Origin: Streptomyces sp. STR69
GTDB taxonomy: Bacteria > Actinomycetota > Actinomycetes > Streptomycetales > Streptomycetaceae
DNA: 64,000 nt
Direction of reading: 5' to 3'
Assembly: GCF_024519455.1 (NCBI RefSeq)
Contig: NZ_JALJRY010000008.1
Location: 1 to 64,000, forward strand
Below are positions 49,382 to 56,814 of the stretch, piece by piece. The position numbers and the translations under genes were made by a program. Every line of letters starts with the position of its first letter. Within the stretch, counting starts at the first letter, position 1. The notes beneath the pieces are model-generated. The model worked only from the letters and a program-made list of their open reading frames with translations, did no database searches and was not told the origin of the DNA.

Positions 49382-50473
49382 ATGACGATCACCACGGGTC
49401 CGCCGCCCACGGTCAACACCCCCGTCGCCGTCGCGCGCGGGTTTCTGACAGGGGTTGTGATCGGGGCGTCACTGACCGCCTTCGTCGCCGGCTGCGTCGT
49501 CGAGAGTGTGCCGCTGTGTGTCACGGGTGTGGGCCTGCCCGCGGCCTACGGTCTGCTGTTGCTCCTCGCCGGATCGCCGAGGCGGGCCCGGGAGGCCGCT
49601 GTCCCACCGTGCACGGCTCTCGCGATGATCGAGAGTCTGCGGGCCATCGGGGGTGAGTCGAGCGATGTACCGGTGCGGTTCGATCTCACGGTCGCACCGG
49701 ACGACGCGCCGGCGTTCCGCGTCGGACTCACACAGGACATCAACCTCGTCGACCTGCCCGAGTACCGGCCGCGCGGCATCGTGGTGGTCCAGTACCCGCC
49801 GGACCGGCCGTGGCGGGCGAAGATCGTGCACCGGCCGACGACGGACTGGAAGGACCGGGCCGCCAAGGCCGGCCTCGACTCGGCGCCCGCGTCGGCCATG
49901 GTGAGCAAGCCGTCAGGGGGCTGTGCCGTCGGCTTCGCCGGTCTCCTCGGTCTGCTGCTCGGCGCGGCCGGTGTGCTCCTGTTGTTCCGCGCCGACCTGT
50001 TCGACCGGGACACGGCAGCGCGGTCGTCCTCCTCCGCCGGGCCCTCCGTCTCCTCCACGTCGTCGACCACGGCCGTGTCGTCGGCGTCCGGCACGGTCGC
50101 CCTCGGCCCCGGCCAGTCGTTTCTCGACAAGGGCGAACTGCGCCGCGCCGTCGACTCACTCACCAAGGGCAAGGCCACGGGCCAGGCGCTCACCGTCGTC
50201 GTACAGGAACGCCTGCTGTCGGTGGTGTTCGCCCCCACCGGGACGGAGGCGTTGGGGTTCGACCCGGGCTCCCTGCCCTACGAACGCTTCCCCGCCCTGG
50301 TCGAGGAGGCCAGGACCTCCCTCGGCGTCCGCTCCCCGCGGAGCTGGCAGCTCACGGCCGACCGCCTCACCGGCTCCGTCACCATCCGGGTCGGCGTGAC
50401 CGGCACCGAAGGCGCCGCCTCGCTGGAGGCGAACGGTGACGGCGAGGTGGTGCGGCGCACCCCGGCACACTGA
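49382..50473 (+). CDS. Uncharacterised polytopic membrane protein
   Basis: 363 residues from ATG 49382. Two membrane helices at about 18-65 (AVARGFLTGVVIGASLTAFVAGCVV, GVGLPAAYGLLLLLAG), a cytoplasmic region with LVDLPEYRPRGIVVVQYPPDRPWRAKIVHRPTTDWKDRA, a third helix (about 178-200, VGFAGLLGLLLGAAGVLLLF), then a Ser/Thr-rich stretch and an external C-terminal domain (FLDKGELRRAVDSLTKGKATGQALTVVVQERLLSV). No family motif recognised. Likely a membrane-sensing or accessory protein. Confidence 0.7.
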   Translation: MTITTGPPPTVNTPVAVARGFLTGVVIGASLTAFVAGCVVESVPLCVTGVGLPAAYGLLLLLAGSPRRAREAAVPPCTALAMIESLRAIGGESSDVPVRFDLTVAPDDAPAFRVGLTQDINLVDLPEYRPRGIVVVQYPPDRPWRAKIVHRPTTDWKDRAAKAGLDSAPASAMVSKPSGGCAVGFAGLLGLLLGAAGVLLLFRADLFDRDTAARSSSSAGPSVSSTSSTTAVSSASGTVALGPGQSFLDKGELRRAVDSLTKGKATGQALTVVVQERLLSVVFAPTGTEALGFDPGSLPYERFPALVEEARTSLGVRSPRSWQLTADRLTGSVTIRVGVTGTEGAASLEANGDGEVVRRTPAH

Positions 50474-50583
50474 CCGGAGAAGCTCGACAGGCCCGGTGAG
50501 CCGATCTTCGGAGTCGTCCGCGGTCCGGAGGCCGCGCTCGCCGACCGGCGAGTGGTCTGACCTCGGCCCCGCCGCACAGGGAC

Positions 50584-51447
50584 CTACGTCAACTCGTCGG
50601 CGACCCAGCGTGCGACACCGGCGGGGTAGGGCGCCGACAGTCCGAGCACGATGTGGTGGAAGCCCGCGTCGACGGCCTCGCGGATCGCGTCCCGGGTGAC
50701 TTCGGGTTTGTCGTAGGACACGGACAGGTGGATCGAGCGCGTGACGGAGGCGGGATCGCGGCCGATGTCGGCGCAGTAGCGGTCGAGGAGCGCGCTGCGG
50801 CTGACGGCGTCCTCGATGTCGCCGCCGGGGATGTTCCAGAGGTCGGCGTGCTCGGCGACCACGCGGAGTGTCGCGGCCGAGCGTCCGCCGATGAGGATGG
50901 GCGGGTGGGGCCGCTGGACGGGTTTGGGGTTGCCGAACGCTCCGGTGAGGTGGTGGTGGGTGCCGTGGAAGTCGAAGGGCTGCTCCTCGGTCCACAGCCG
51001 CCGGATCACCGTGCAGGCCTCGGCGAGGCTCGCCACCGCGGGCGCGGAGCCGTGGAAGGGGAGACCGTGGGCCTCGTACTCGCGCCGGGCCAGGGGATGG
51101 TCCGGGCGTGAGCCGACACCGATGCCGAAGTCGAGCCGACCGCCGGAGACGATGTCGACGGTCGTGGCGATCTTGGCCAGCAGCGCGGGCGGCCGGAAAC
51201 GGTTGCTGGTCACCATCACACCGAGCCGCAGCCGGCGGGTCTGCGCGGCGAGCGCCGAGAGGAGGGTCCAGCCTTCGTAGGCCGGTCCGTCAGGGTCGCC
51301 GCCGATCGGCATGAGGTGGTCGAACAGCCAGGCGTGCTCGATCTCCGGGACGGTGTCCGCCTCGCGCCAGACACGCAGGAGGTCGTGGTAGTCGACCTGC
51401 ATGGGGGCGGTCATGATGCCGAAGCTGGGTCGCGGGGTGTGGGGCAT
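50584..51447 (-). CDS. LLM-class, F420-dependent-type oxidoreductase
   Basis: 287 residues from ATG 51447. Luciferase-like barrel: ARPSFGIMTAP-type opening (HTPRPSFGIMTAPMQVDYHDLLRVWREAD), EIEHAWLFDHLMPIGGDPDGPAYEGWTLLSALAAQTRRLRLGVMVTSNRFRPPALLAKIATTVDIVSGGRLDFGIGVG. The TIG/SGGRLDFGIGVG segment and short length are typical of actinobacterial F420-dependent enzymes. Divergent from a TetR gene with two tandem palindromes between, so it is the likely target. Confidence 0.9.
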   Translation of the reverse strand: MPHTPRPSFGIMTAPMQVDYHDLLRVWREADTVPEIEHAWLFDHLMPIGGDPDGPAYEGWTLLSALAAQTRRLRLGVMVTSNRFRPPALLAKIATTVDIVSGGRLDFGIGVGSRPDHPLARREYEAHGLPFHGSAPAVASLAEACTVIRRLWTEEQPFDFHGTHHHLTGAFGNPKPVQRPHPPILIGGRSAATLRVVAEHADLWNIPGGDIEDAVSRSALLDRYCADIGRDPASVTRSIHLSVSYDKPEVTRDAIREAVDAGFHHIVLGLSAPYPAGVARWVADELT

Positions 51448-51538
51448 GATGCCGTCCGTCCTTCGACAACGCGCGGTGGTGGGATGGGAGGCGCGGTTTG
51501 GTCGCCCGGTCAGGCTCCGACATGACATCATGGCCAAA

Positions 51539-51576
51539 CGGAACCCCGTTCCGGAACGATACGGAACAGCGTTCCG
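51539..51576. promoter_or_regulatory. Two tandem TetR operators, CGGAAC-N3-GTTCCG
   Basis: CGGAAC-CCC-GTTCCG (51539-51553) and CGGAAC-AGC-GTTCCG (51562-51576) are identical perfect palindromes except for the 3-bp centre, start-to-start 23 bp (about two helical turns) apart. They lie in the 197-bp gap between the LLM gene (start 51447) and the TetR gene (start 51645), placed to control both. Confidence 0.85.
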
Positions 51577-51644
51577 TTTAGCAAGCCCTGCTTGGCTCTG
51601 TTCGGCCCTGCTCGGTGAGTCATGAGGTGTGGAGGAAGTGCGCG

Positions 51645-52235
51645 GTGAGTGAGAACGGCGCGGATGCCGGGAGTGCGGGCCAGTCCAAGCGGGCGGACGC
51701 CCGGCGCAACAAGGAGACTCTGCTCGACGCCGCCGCCAAGGTCTTCGTCGCGTCGGGTGTGGACGCTCCGGTGCGCGACATCGCGCGCGAGGCCGGCGTC
51801 GGACTCGGCACGATCTACCGCCACTTCCCGACGCGGGCGGATCTCGTCATCGCCGTCTACCGGCACCAGGTCGAGGCCTGCGCCGAGGCGGGTCCCACGC
51901 TGCTGGCGAGCAGCGCCACCCCGTACGCCGCGCTACGGGAGTGGATCGACCTCTTCGTCGACTTCCTGGTCACCAAGCACGGACTCGCCGCGGTGCTGAG
52001 GTCCGACAGCGCCGGTTTCGAGTCGCTGCACTCCTACTTCCTCGACCGCCTCCTGCCCGTGTGTGCCGAACTGTTCGACGCGGCAGCCGCGGCCGGCGAG
52101 GTCCGGTCCGACCTCACCGCCTACGAACTCATGCGCGGCGTCGGCAACTTGTGCGTCGGCGCGGAGGGCGACGACCGCTACGACGCACTCCGGCTGGTCG
52201 ACGTCCTCGTCACGGGCCTGCGTCTGCCGCGCTGA
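51645..52235 (+). CDS. TetR-family transcriptional regulator
   Basis: 196 residues from GTG 51645 (MSENGADAGSAGQSKRADARRN) with GGAGGA eight bases upstream. The HTH is RRNKETLLDAAAKVFVASGVDAPVRDIAREAGVGLGTIYRHFPTRADLVIAVYRHQ, which is the standard TetR sequence. The ligand domain is helical (VTKHGLAAVLRSDSAGFESLHSYFLDRLL). Divergent from the LLM oxidoreductase with two tandem palindromes between them. Ligand unknown. Confidence 0.94.
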   Translation: MSENGADAGSAGQSKRADARRNKETLLDAAAKVFVASGVDAPVRDIAREAGVGLGTIYRHFPTRADLVIAVYRHQVEACAEAGPTLLASSATPYAALREWIDLFVDFLVTKHGLAAVLRSDSAGFESLHSYFLDRLLPVCAELFDAAAAAGEVRSDLTAYELMRGVGNLCVGAEGDDRYDALRLVDVLVTGLRLPR

Positions 52236-52286
52236 CGTCGGTCCGGTTCCCGCGCGGGTGGCTGCGGGGCCACGTTCCGCCGCCGG

Positions 52287-53918
52287 TCAGCCGTATCGCT
52301 GCAGCAGGCCGTCCACGTAGGCCTCCAGCCGGGCCCCGAGCACCCCGGACGTCAGATCGTCCCGCCCCAGGTCACGCCACGGGCCGGCCAGCTTCGCCCC
52401 GTCGGGGCAGTAGTGCAGGGCGTCCAGCAGCCGCCAGTACAAGTGGTCGGAGTCGTCGGCGAGGGCACGACCGCCGTGTGCCTCGTACCGCTCACGGAAG
52501 TCCAGCCCGTACGCAGGCCCGTGCAACAGCGCGAGCGCGGTCGAGCAGTGCGCCACGTCCAGGTCGGCAGGTCCCCACGAGGTCTCGACCCAGTCGACGA
52601 CGCCGGTGATCCGCAGCCCCGGCCCGGCTCCGGTGAAGAGCACGTTCCCGGGGTGGAAGTCGCGGTGCAGGAAGCAGCCTTCGTACGACGGCGGATCGCG
52701 GCGGATCACGTCCACCGCGCGCTCCCACAGCGGGCCGTCCGGGGTGCGCACACGCTCCGGGGACGTCCACGCCTGGTACGTGCGTGGCCTTTCGGCCGGT
52801 ACGACGTCGTGGACGCGGACGAGCTGGGCCGCGAGCAGATCCAGGCGCCGGTCGAGGTCCACCCCGTCCACGCGGACGCGGCCGGGCAGCGCGGACATCA
52901 ACAGGGTCGGATGGTCGCAGTGTTCGGCCGTGGCGTCCACAGCGACGAACCCGGGAGCCGGGATGTCCTCCTGCCCGGCGAGCAGCGTCAGGACGGACGC
53001 CTCGCGGGCCAGCAGCCCGGGCCCGTGGTGGCGGAAGAACGGCTTCACGAAGGTTCGTTGCACCAGGGCCGTGCCGTCGTCGAGCGTGAGCCGACGCATC
53101 TGGGAGCTCCAACCACCGGCCAGCAGGCGCGCATCGGTGACCGCGCGGCCGTCGCCGAGTTGCTTGGCCACCCACGCACGCGTGGCCGTCCAGCCACGGC
53201 CGTCGACGCCGGTCAGCACCGCCTCCACGAACTCCCGCCGGTCCTCGCCGTGATCGCGGAACCACATTCCCAACCGGTGCTGCGCGTCCGGAAGTTCGAA
53301 CCGCGTGTACTGGGCGCGTGCGGCCAGCGCATCCTGCACGGCCTCGGTCACCGCCGACGGGATCACCACGTCCGTGCCCGGCACGGCGAGCACCGCCCGG
53401 CCCTCGTAGGCCCGCAGTACCTCAAGCGCGGGCGCCTGCCGCCAGCTGTCCGGTTGCCGGATGATCTCGCTGAACCGGCCGTTCCCGTCCCCGAAGGGCA
53501 CGTCCCACGCCTCGGCCGTGTACACCGCGGGCGCGCACAGCCCCAGCGCGGCCACCCGGTCCCCGTAGTGCCGGACGAGATCCGCCACCGTCTGCCCGCT
53601 CATGCTGAAGCCCACCAGGACCAGCGGCCCGTCCGCCCCCGCGTACGCGTCGATCACCGCGACGGCCTGCTCGAACCGTCGCCGCAGGCTCAACTCGCCC
53701 AGTTCGCCGGTGCTTTGGCCGTGCCCGGAGAAGTCCAGGGCGACCCCTCGGCAACCGTGGGCCACGAACTCCCGTACCAGTGCAAGCAATCGCTCCGTGC
53801 TGCTGGTTCCCGCGCCGTGCAGCACCACGGCGGTGACCCCGGACGGACCACCGCCGTACACACCGCTGAGCCGTTCACCGTCGTGGTCGTGCGTGAAGTC
53901 GAGGAGCATGCCCTCCAT
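52287..53918 (-). CDS. Fused alpha/beta hydrolase and aminoglycoside-phosphotransferase-type kinase
   Basis: 543 residues from ATG 53918. N-terminal alpha/beta hydrolase (about 1-240): HGAGTSSTERLLALVREFVAHGCRGVALDFSGHGQST, nucleophile elbow VGFSMSGQ (S105) and a catalytic His about H214 (DAQHRLG). C-terminal APH/choline-kinase-type domain (about 262-540): LDDGTALVQRTFVKPFF, Brenner motif CFLHRDFHPGNVLF with catalytic D420, and metal-binding VVDWVETSWGPADLDVAHC (D442). The alignments of both parts look complete, so this is a real fusion and not a frameshift. Acceptor of the phosphate and ester substrate are unknown. Confidence 0.87.
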   Translation of the reverse strand: MEGMLLDFTHDHDGERLSGVYGGGPSGVTAVVLHGAGTSSTERLLALVREFVAHGCRGVALDFSGHGQSTGELGELSLRRRFEQAVAVIDAYAGADGPLVLVGFSMSGQTVADLVRHYGDRVAALGLCAPAVYTAEAWDVPFGDGNGRFSEIIRQPDSWRQAPALEVLRAYEGRAVLAVPGTDVVIPSAVTEAVQDALAARAQYTRFELPDAQHRLGMWFRDHGEDRREFVEAVLTGVDGRGWTATRAWVAKQLGDGRAVTDARLLAGGWSSQMRRLTLDDGTALVQRTFVKPFFRHHGPGLLAREASVLTLLAGQEDIPAPGFVAVDATAEHCDHPTLLMSALPGRVRVDGVDLDRRLDLLAAQLVRVHDVVPAERPRTYQAWTSPERVRTPDGPLWERAVDVIRRDPPSYEGCFLHRDFHPGNVLFTGAGPGLRITGVVDWVETSWGPADLDVAHCSTALALLHGPAYGLDFRERYEAHGGRALADDSDHLYWRLLDALHYCPDGAKLAGPWRDLGRDDLTSGVLGARLEAYVDGLLQRYG

Positions 53919-54042
53919 TCACTCACGCCGTGGCCTTCGCCCTTCGAGCGGCGGCTGAGTTCGGCGGCGCACTGCGCGCGCGGAGGGGCGGCCGTAGGAT
54001 GCGCGGGGCTTCCCCGTCCCGAGCGCCTTCGTGCCGCGGCCG

Positions 54043-54426
54043 TCAGTCGTTGTCGGCGTTCTTCTTGTTCTTGATCCGCTCGGCTTCCTTGCGGACCTCG
54101 GCCTGGGTGGCGCGCTCCTTCTCCAGCCACTCGGGGCCGTCCTTCTTCAGCGCCTCGATCTGCTCGGTGGTGAGGGGCTCGGTGACCCCGCCGCGGGCGA
54201 GACCGGCGATGGAGACCCCGAGCTTGGCCGCGACGACCGGACGCGGGTGCGGGCCGTTGGCGCGCAGCTCGCGCAGCCACTCGGGCGGATTGGCCTGCAA
54301 CTCGTTCAGCTCGGTGCGGGAGACGTCACCCTCCTGGAACTCGGCGGGCGTGGCCTCTAGGTACACACCCAGCTTCTTCGCCGCCGTGGCGGGCTTCATC
54401 GTCTGGGTGGTCTGGTGCGAACTCAT
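54043..54426 (-). CDS. DUF5997 protein
   Basis: 127 residues from ATG 54426 (MSSHQTTQTMKPATAAKKLGVYLEATPAEFQEGDVSRTELNELQANPPEWL). The TAAKKLGVYLEATP opening, then PHPRPVVAAKLGVSIAGLARGGVTEPLTTEQIEALKKDGPEWLEKERATQAEVRKEAERIKNKK, is the DUF5997 sequence as I know it from actinobacteria. Very charged, helical, no membrane signal. Divergent from a LysR-type effector-domain gene 59 bp away. The two lie together in Streptomyces often enough that a functional link is plausible; no function is known. Confidence 0.8.
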   Translation of the reverse strand: MSSHQTTQTMKPATAAKKLGVYLEATPAEFQEGDVSRTELNELQANPPEWLRELRANGPHPRPVVAAKLGVSIAGLARGGVTEPLTTEQIEALKKDGPEWLEKERATQAEVRKEAERIKNKKNADND

Positions 54427-54484
54427 ACCGTCAAGAGTATCGACCGTGTAAGAGGCCTCCGACCACGGCGGGTAACCTTGCGGG

Positions 54485-55264
54485 GTGACAGGCTCGGAAG
54501 CATCCCCCACGTTCCGGCTCGCGTACGTCCCCGGGGTGACGCCCGCCAAGTGGGTGCGGATCTGGAACGAGCGCCGGCCCGACGTCCCCCTGACCCTCGT
54601 ACCGGTCCCGGCCACCGAGGCATCCGATGTGCTGCGGCGCGGCGAGGCCGACGCAGGTCTGGTACGGCTGCCGGTCGACCGTACGGTCCTCAGCGCGATC
54701 CCCCTCTACACCGAGGCGACCGTGGTCGTGGCCCCCAAGGACCACGTCGTGACGGCGGCCGAAGAGGTGTCCCTAGACGAGCTCGCCGACGAGGTGGTCC
54801 TCCACCCCCTCGACGACGTCCTCGGCTGGGAACAGCCGCCCGGGGAGCCCGCGTTCGAGCGTCCCGCGACCACCGAGGACGCGATCGAGCACGTGGCGTC
54901 GGGCATCGGCATCCTCTACGTCCCCCAGTCCCTGGCCCGGCTGCACCACCGCAAGGACCTCACATACCGGACGGTCGTGGACGCCCCCCAGTCGGACGTC
55001 GCCCTCTCCTGGCCCGAGGAAGCGACCACCGAGCTCGTCGAGGACTTCATCGGCATCGTCCGGGGCCGCACGGTCAACAGCACCCGGGGTCGTACGCCGC
55101 CACCGGCCCAGCCGAAGACAAAGGGGAAGCGCACCGAAGCCCCGGCACGCCGCAAGCCCGCCGCCGGAAAGGGGACAGGCAGGACCGGCACGACGGGCAA
55201 GAACCCCCGCGGCTCCTCCGGCGGCGCCAAGGGAACCAAGCGCGGCAAGCCCCGCGGTCGCTGA
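54485..55264 (+). CDS. LysR-type substrate-binding-domain protein without HTH, with basic tail
   Basis: 259 residues, start GTG 54485. It begins directly with the LysR effector fold (TFRLAYVPGVTPAKWVRIWNERRPDVPLTLVPVPATEASDVLRRGEADAGLVRLPVDRTVLSAIPLYTE) with no winged-helix domain. After about residue 200 comes a Lys/Arg/Gly/Pro-rich tail (TKGKRTEAPARRKPAAGKGTGRTGTTGK). The tail could bind DNA or RNA non-specifically. It is divergent from the DUF5997 gene, and could be a regulator that uses DUF5997 or the tail for DNA contact. Not a truncation: the start and ribosome region are intact and the effector domain is complete. Confidence 0.85.
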   Translation: MTGSEASPTFRLAYVPGVTPAKWVRIWNERRPDVPLTLVPVPATEASDVLRRGEADAGLVRLPVDRTVLSAIPLYTEATVVVAPKDHVVTAAEEVSLDELADEVVLHPLDDVLGWEQPPGEPAFERPATTEDAIEHVASGIGILYVPQSLARLHHRKDLTYRTVVDAPQSDVALSWPEEATTELVEDFIGIVRGRTVNSTRGRTPPPAQPKTKGKRTEAPARRKPAAGKGTGRTGTTGKNPRGSSGGAKGTKRGKPRGR

Positions 55265-55309
55265 CGCCGGCGGTCGGCAGTTCAGACCGGGGCACCTGGT
55301 GGCCTCCGC

Positions 55310-56203
55310 CTAGACGAGGACTCCGGCCAGCATCCGGAACAGATCGTCCGTCGCGTCGGCCGCGCCGAGCGCGGGCAGCGCGCCCAGCGTGAGGACGGCC
55401 GCCGCCAGGGGCCACAGGCGTGGGGGCGGGCTCGTCTGCAGCGCCGCGATCCGCCGGGTGACCGCACGGTCGGTGAAGCCCAGCGCGCAGGCGGGGCGCG
55501 GGTGTCCGGCGCTCAGGGCGGCGCGGGCCAGGGCGCGGGCGGTGGTGGCACGGTCGCCGACCGCGTCCGCCGCCCGCTCGTCCGCCCACCGTTCCACCAG
55601 GAACGCGACCGTGCCCCGCACGGGCCGCAGCAGCGGGTTGGCCGCGGCGGCGAGCGTCGTCGCGGTCACCAACAGGGCGTGCCGGTGGGCGAGATGAGCG
55701 CGTTCATGGGCGAGCAGGACCCGGCGTTCCGCCGGTTCGAGGGCGCTCAGCATGCCGGCGGTGACCAGGATCCGGCCAGGTGTGCCGGGGATCGCGAAGG
55801 CCTGCGGCTCGGGGGAGGCGGCGACGATCAGCTCGGTGTCCGCCGGGTGGCCCTCGCACAGCCGCCGCAGCGCGCGTCGCGTGCGGCGGTCGGCGCTCAG
55901 GGCACTGTGGACGGAGACGAGGAGCACGGCGACGGCGACACCGGCCGCGATCCCGATCACCTCGGGCACCGGTTCGGGCAGCCGGTGCCCGTCCTGCCGG
56001 GCCTCGGCGACGACCGGCGGAGCGTCACCGACGAGCGTCGCCGTCAGCAGGAACAGGGACCAGCAGGTGGCCGCCGCGGTGACCACGGTGGCGGCCGTCA
56101 GCACCCGTGCGGCCAGCGCCGGAGCCACCCGGCTGCCGATCGCCGGGCTGATCACGGCGAGCAGCACCGACAGCGGCAACGGCGTGTACACGTCGAACCT
56201 CAT
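55310..56203 (-). CDS. M56-family membrane metalloprotease (BlaR1-like, short)
   Basis: 297 residues, start overlapping the BlaI stop by four bases (ATGA). About four membrane helices. Zinc motif H166-E167-x2-H170 (LLAHERAHLAHRH) with a downstream Glu in ERWADERAAD as third ligand. There is no penicillin-sensor domain after the last helix (ends DLFRMLAGVLV), unlike BlaR1, so the signal must be sensed by another part or another protein. Expected to cleave or trigger loss of the BlaI repressor encoded just upstream. Confidence 0.9.
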   Translation of the reverse strand: MRFDVYTPLPLSVLLAVISPAIGSRVAPALAARVLTAATVVTAAATCWSLFLLTATLVGDAPPVVAEARQDGHRLPEPVPEVIGIAAGVAVAVLLVSVHSALSADRRTRRALRRLCEGHPADTELIVAASPEPQAFAIPGTPGRILVTAGMLSALEPAERRVLLAHERAHLAHRHALLVTATTLAAAANPLLRPVRGTVAFLVERWADERAADAVGDRATTARALARAALSAGHPRPACALGFTDRAVTRRIAALQTSPPPRLWPLAAAVLTLGALPALGAADATDDLFRMLAGVLV

Positions 56204-56583
56204 CCCGCGCCCCCGGCCAGCAGGTTGCGCAGCGCCTTCTCCTCCTCCGGCCGCAGACCGCTCACGAACTGCTGGAGCGCGGCGATCGGATCCGGGCCCC
56301 GGTCCAGCGCCTCGTGCATCGCCTCGGCGGTCAACTCGGCCGCGTTCTTCGCCGGCCGGTACGCCCCGCGCTGCCCGTCCGCGTCGCGCAGGACCAGCCC
56401 CTTGTCGTAGAGCCGCTTCAGGATGGTGTGCACGGTGTTGTAGGCGAGCGGGCCGTCGATCTCGGCCTGGATCTCGGCCGGTGTCAGGGGGCGGTCGGTC
56501 GCCCAGAGCGCGGCGAGGACCTCGCTCTCCAGTTCACCGGCGCTGCGCCGTTCCGCCCGGGCCCGCGGGTCTGTGCCAGCCAT
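56200..56583 (-). CDS. BlaI/MecI/CopY-family repressor
   Basis: 127 residues from ATG 56583 (AAGGTGACG upstream). A winged helix, RSAGELESEVLAALWATDRPLTPAEIQAEIDGPLAYNTVHTILKRLYDKGLVLRDADGQRGAYRPAKNAAEL, is the BlaI signature; a C-terminal helix pair mediates dimerisation (PIAALQQFVSGLRPEEEKALRNLLAG). Regulates itself and the coupled protease. In relatives such pairs control beta-lactamases, cell-envelope or respiratory genes; no such target is adjacent. Confidence 0.93.
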   Translation of the reverse strand: MAGTDPRARAERRSAGELESEVLAALWATDRPLTPAEIQAEIDGPLAYNTVHTILKRLYDKGLVLRDADGQRGAYRPAKNAAELTAEAMHEALDRGPDPIAALQQFVSGLRPEEEKALRNLLAGGAG

Positions 56584-56594
56584 GGGCGTCACCT

Positions 56595-56605
56595 TACAGC
56601 GTGTA
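56595..56605. promoter_or_regulatory. Probable BlaI operator TACA-N3-TGTA
   Basis: TACA (56595-56598) and TGTA (56602-56605) are inverted around a 3-bp spacer, 12-22 bp upstream of the BlaI start codon, with flanking C/G symmetry. TACA/TGTA half-sites are typical of BlaI/CopY repressors. The short distance would block translation or transcription initiation. Confidence 0.6.
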
Positions 56606-56760
56606 GGGCGCGACGCGCCTACCGTTGGCGCTCTGACCAGGCCCTCTGGCCTGGTCGGGCGAACTGGCATCCGGTTCGGGGATCCGCATCGACTCCGTCT
56701 TCCACGCCGACCCCCCAAGAAACGTCGGCTCGCTGTACTCTCCGACTGCCGCCTCCATCC

Positions 56761-56792
56761 GCTAACATAGAATAATTAGATAGATGATTAGC
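56761..56792. promoter_or_regulatory. AT-rich regulatory stretch with GCTAA/TTAGC arms before the acyl-CoA dehydrogenase gene
   Basis: About 32 bp of strikingly AT-rich DNA 23-54 bp upstream of the acyl-CoA dehydrogenase start. Outer arms GCTAACAT (56761-56768) and ATGATTAGC (56784-56792) are largely inverted. GCTAAC recurs in the reverse-strand promoter of the amidohydrolase gene (63084-63089). Likely an operator for a TetR- or MarR-type regulator not encoded here. Confidence 0.45.
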
Positions 56793-56814
56793 CTAGTGTG
56801 GGCGAGGAGTGGCC

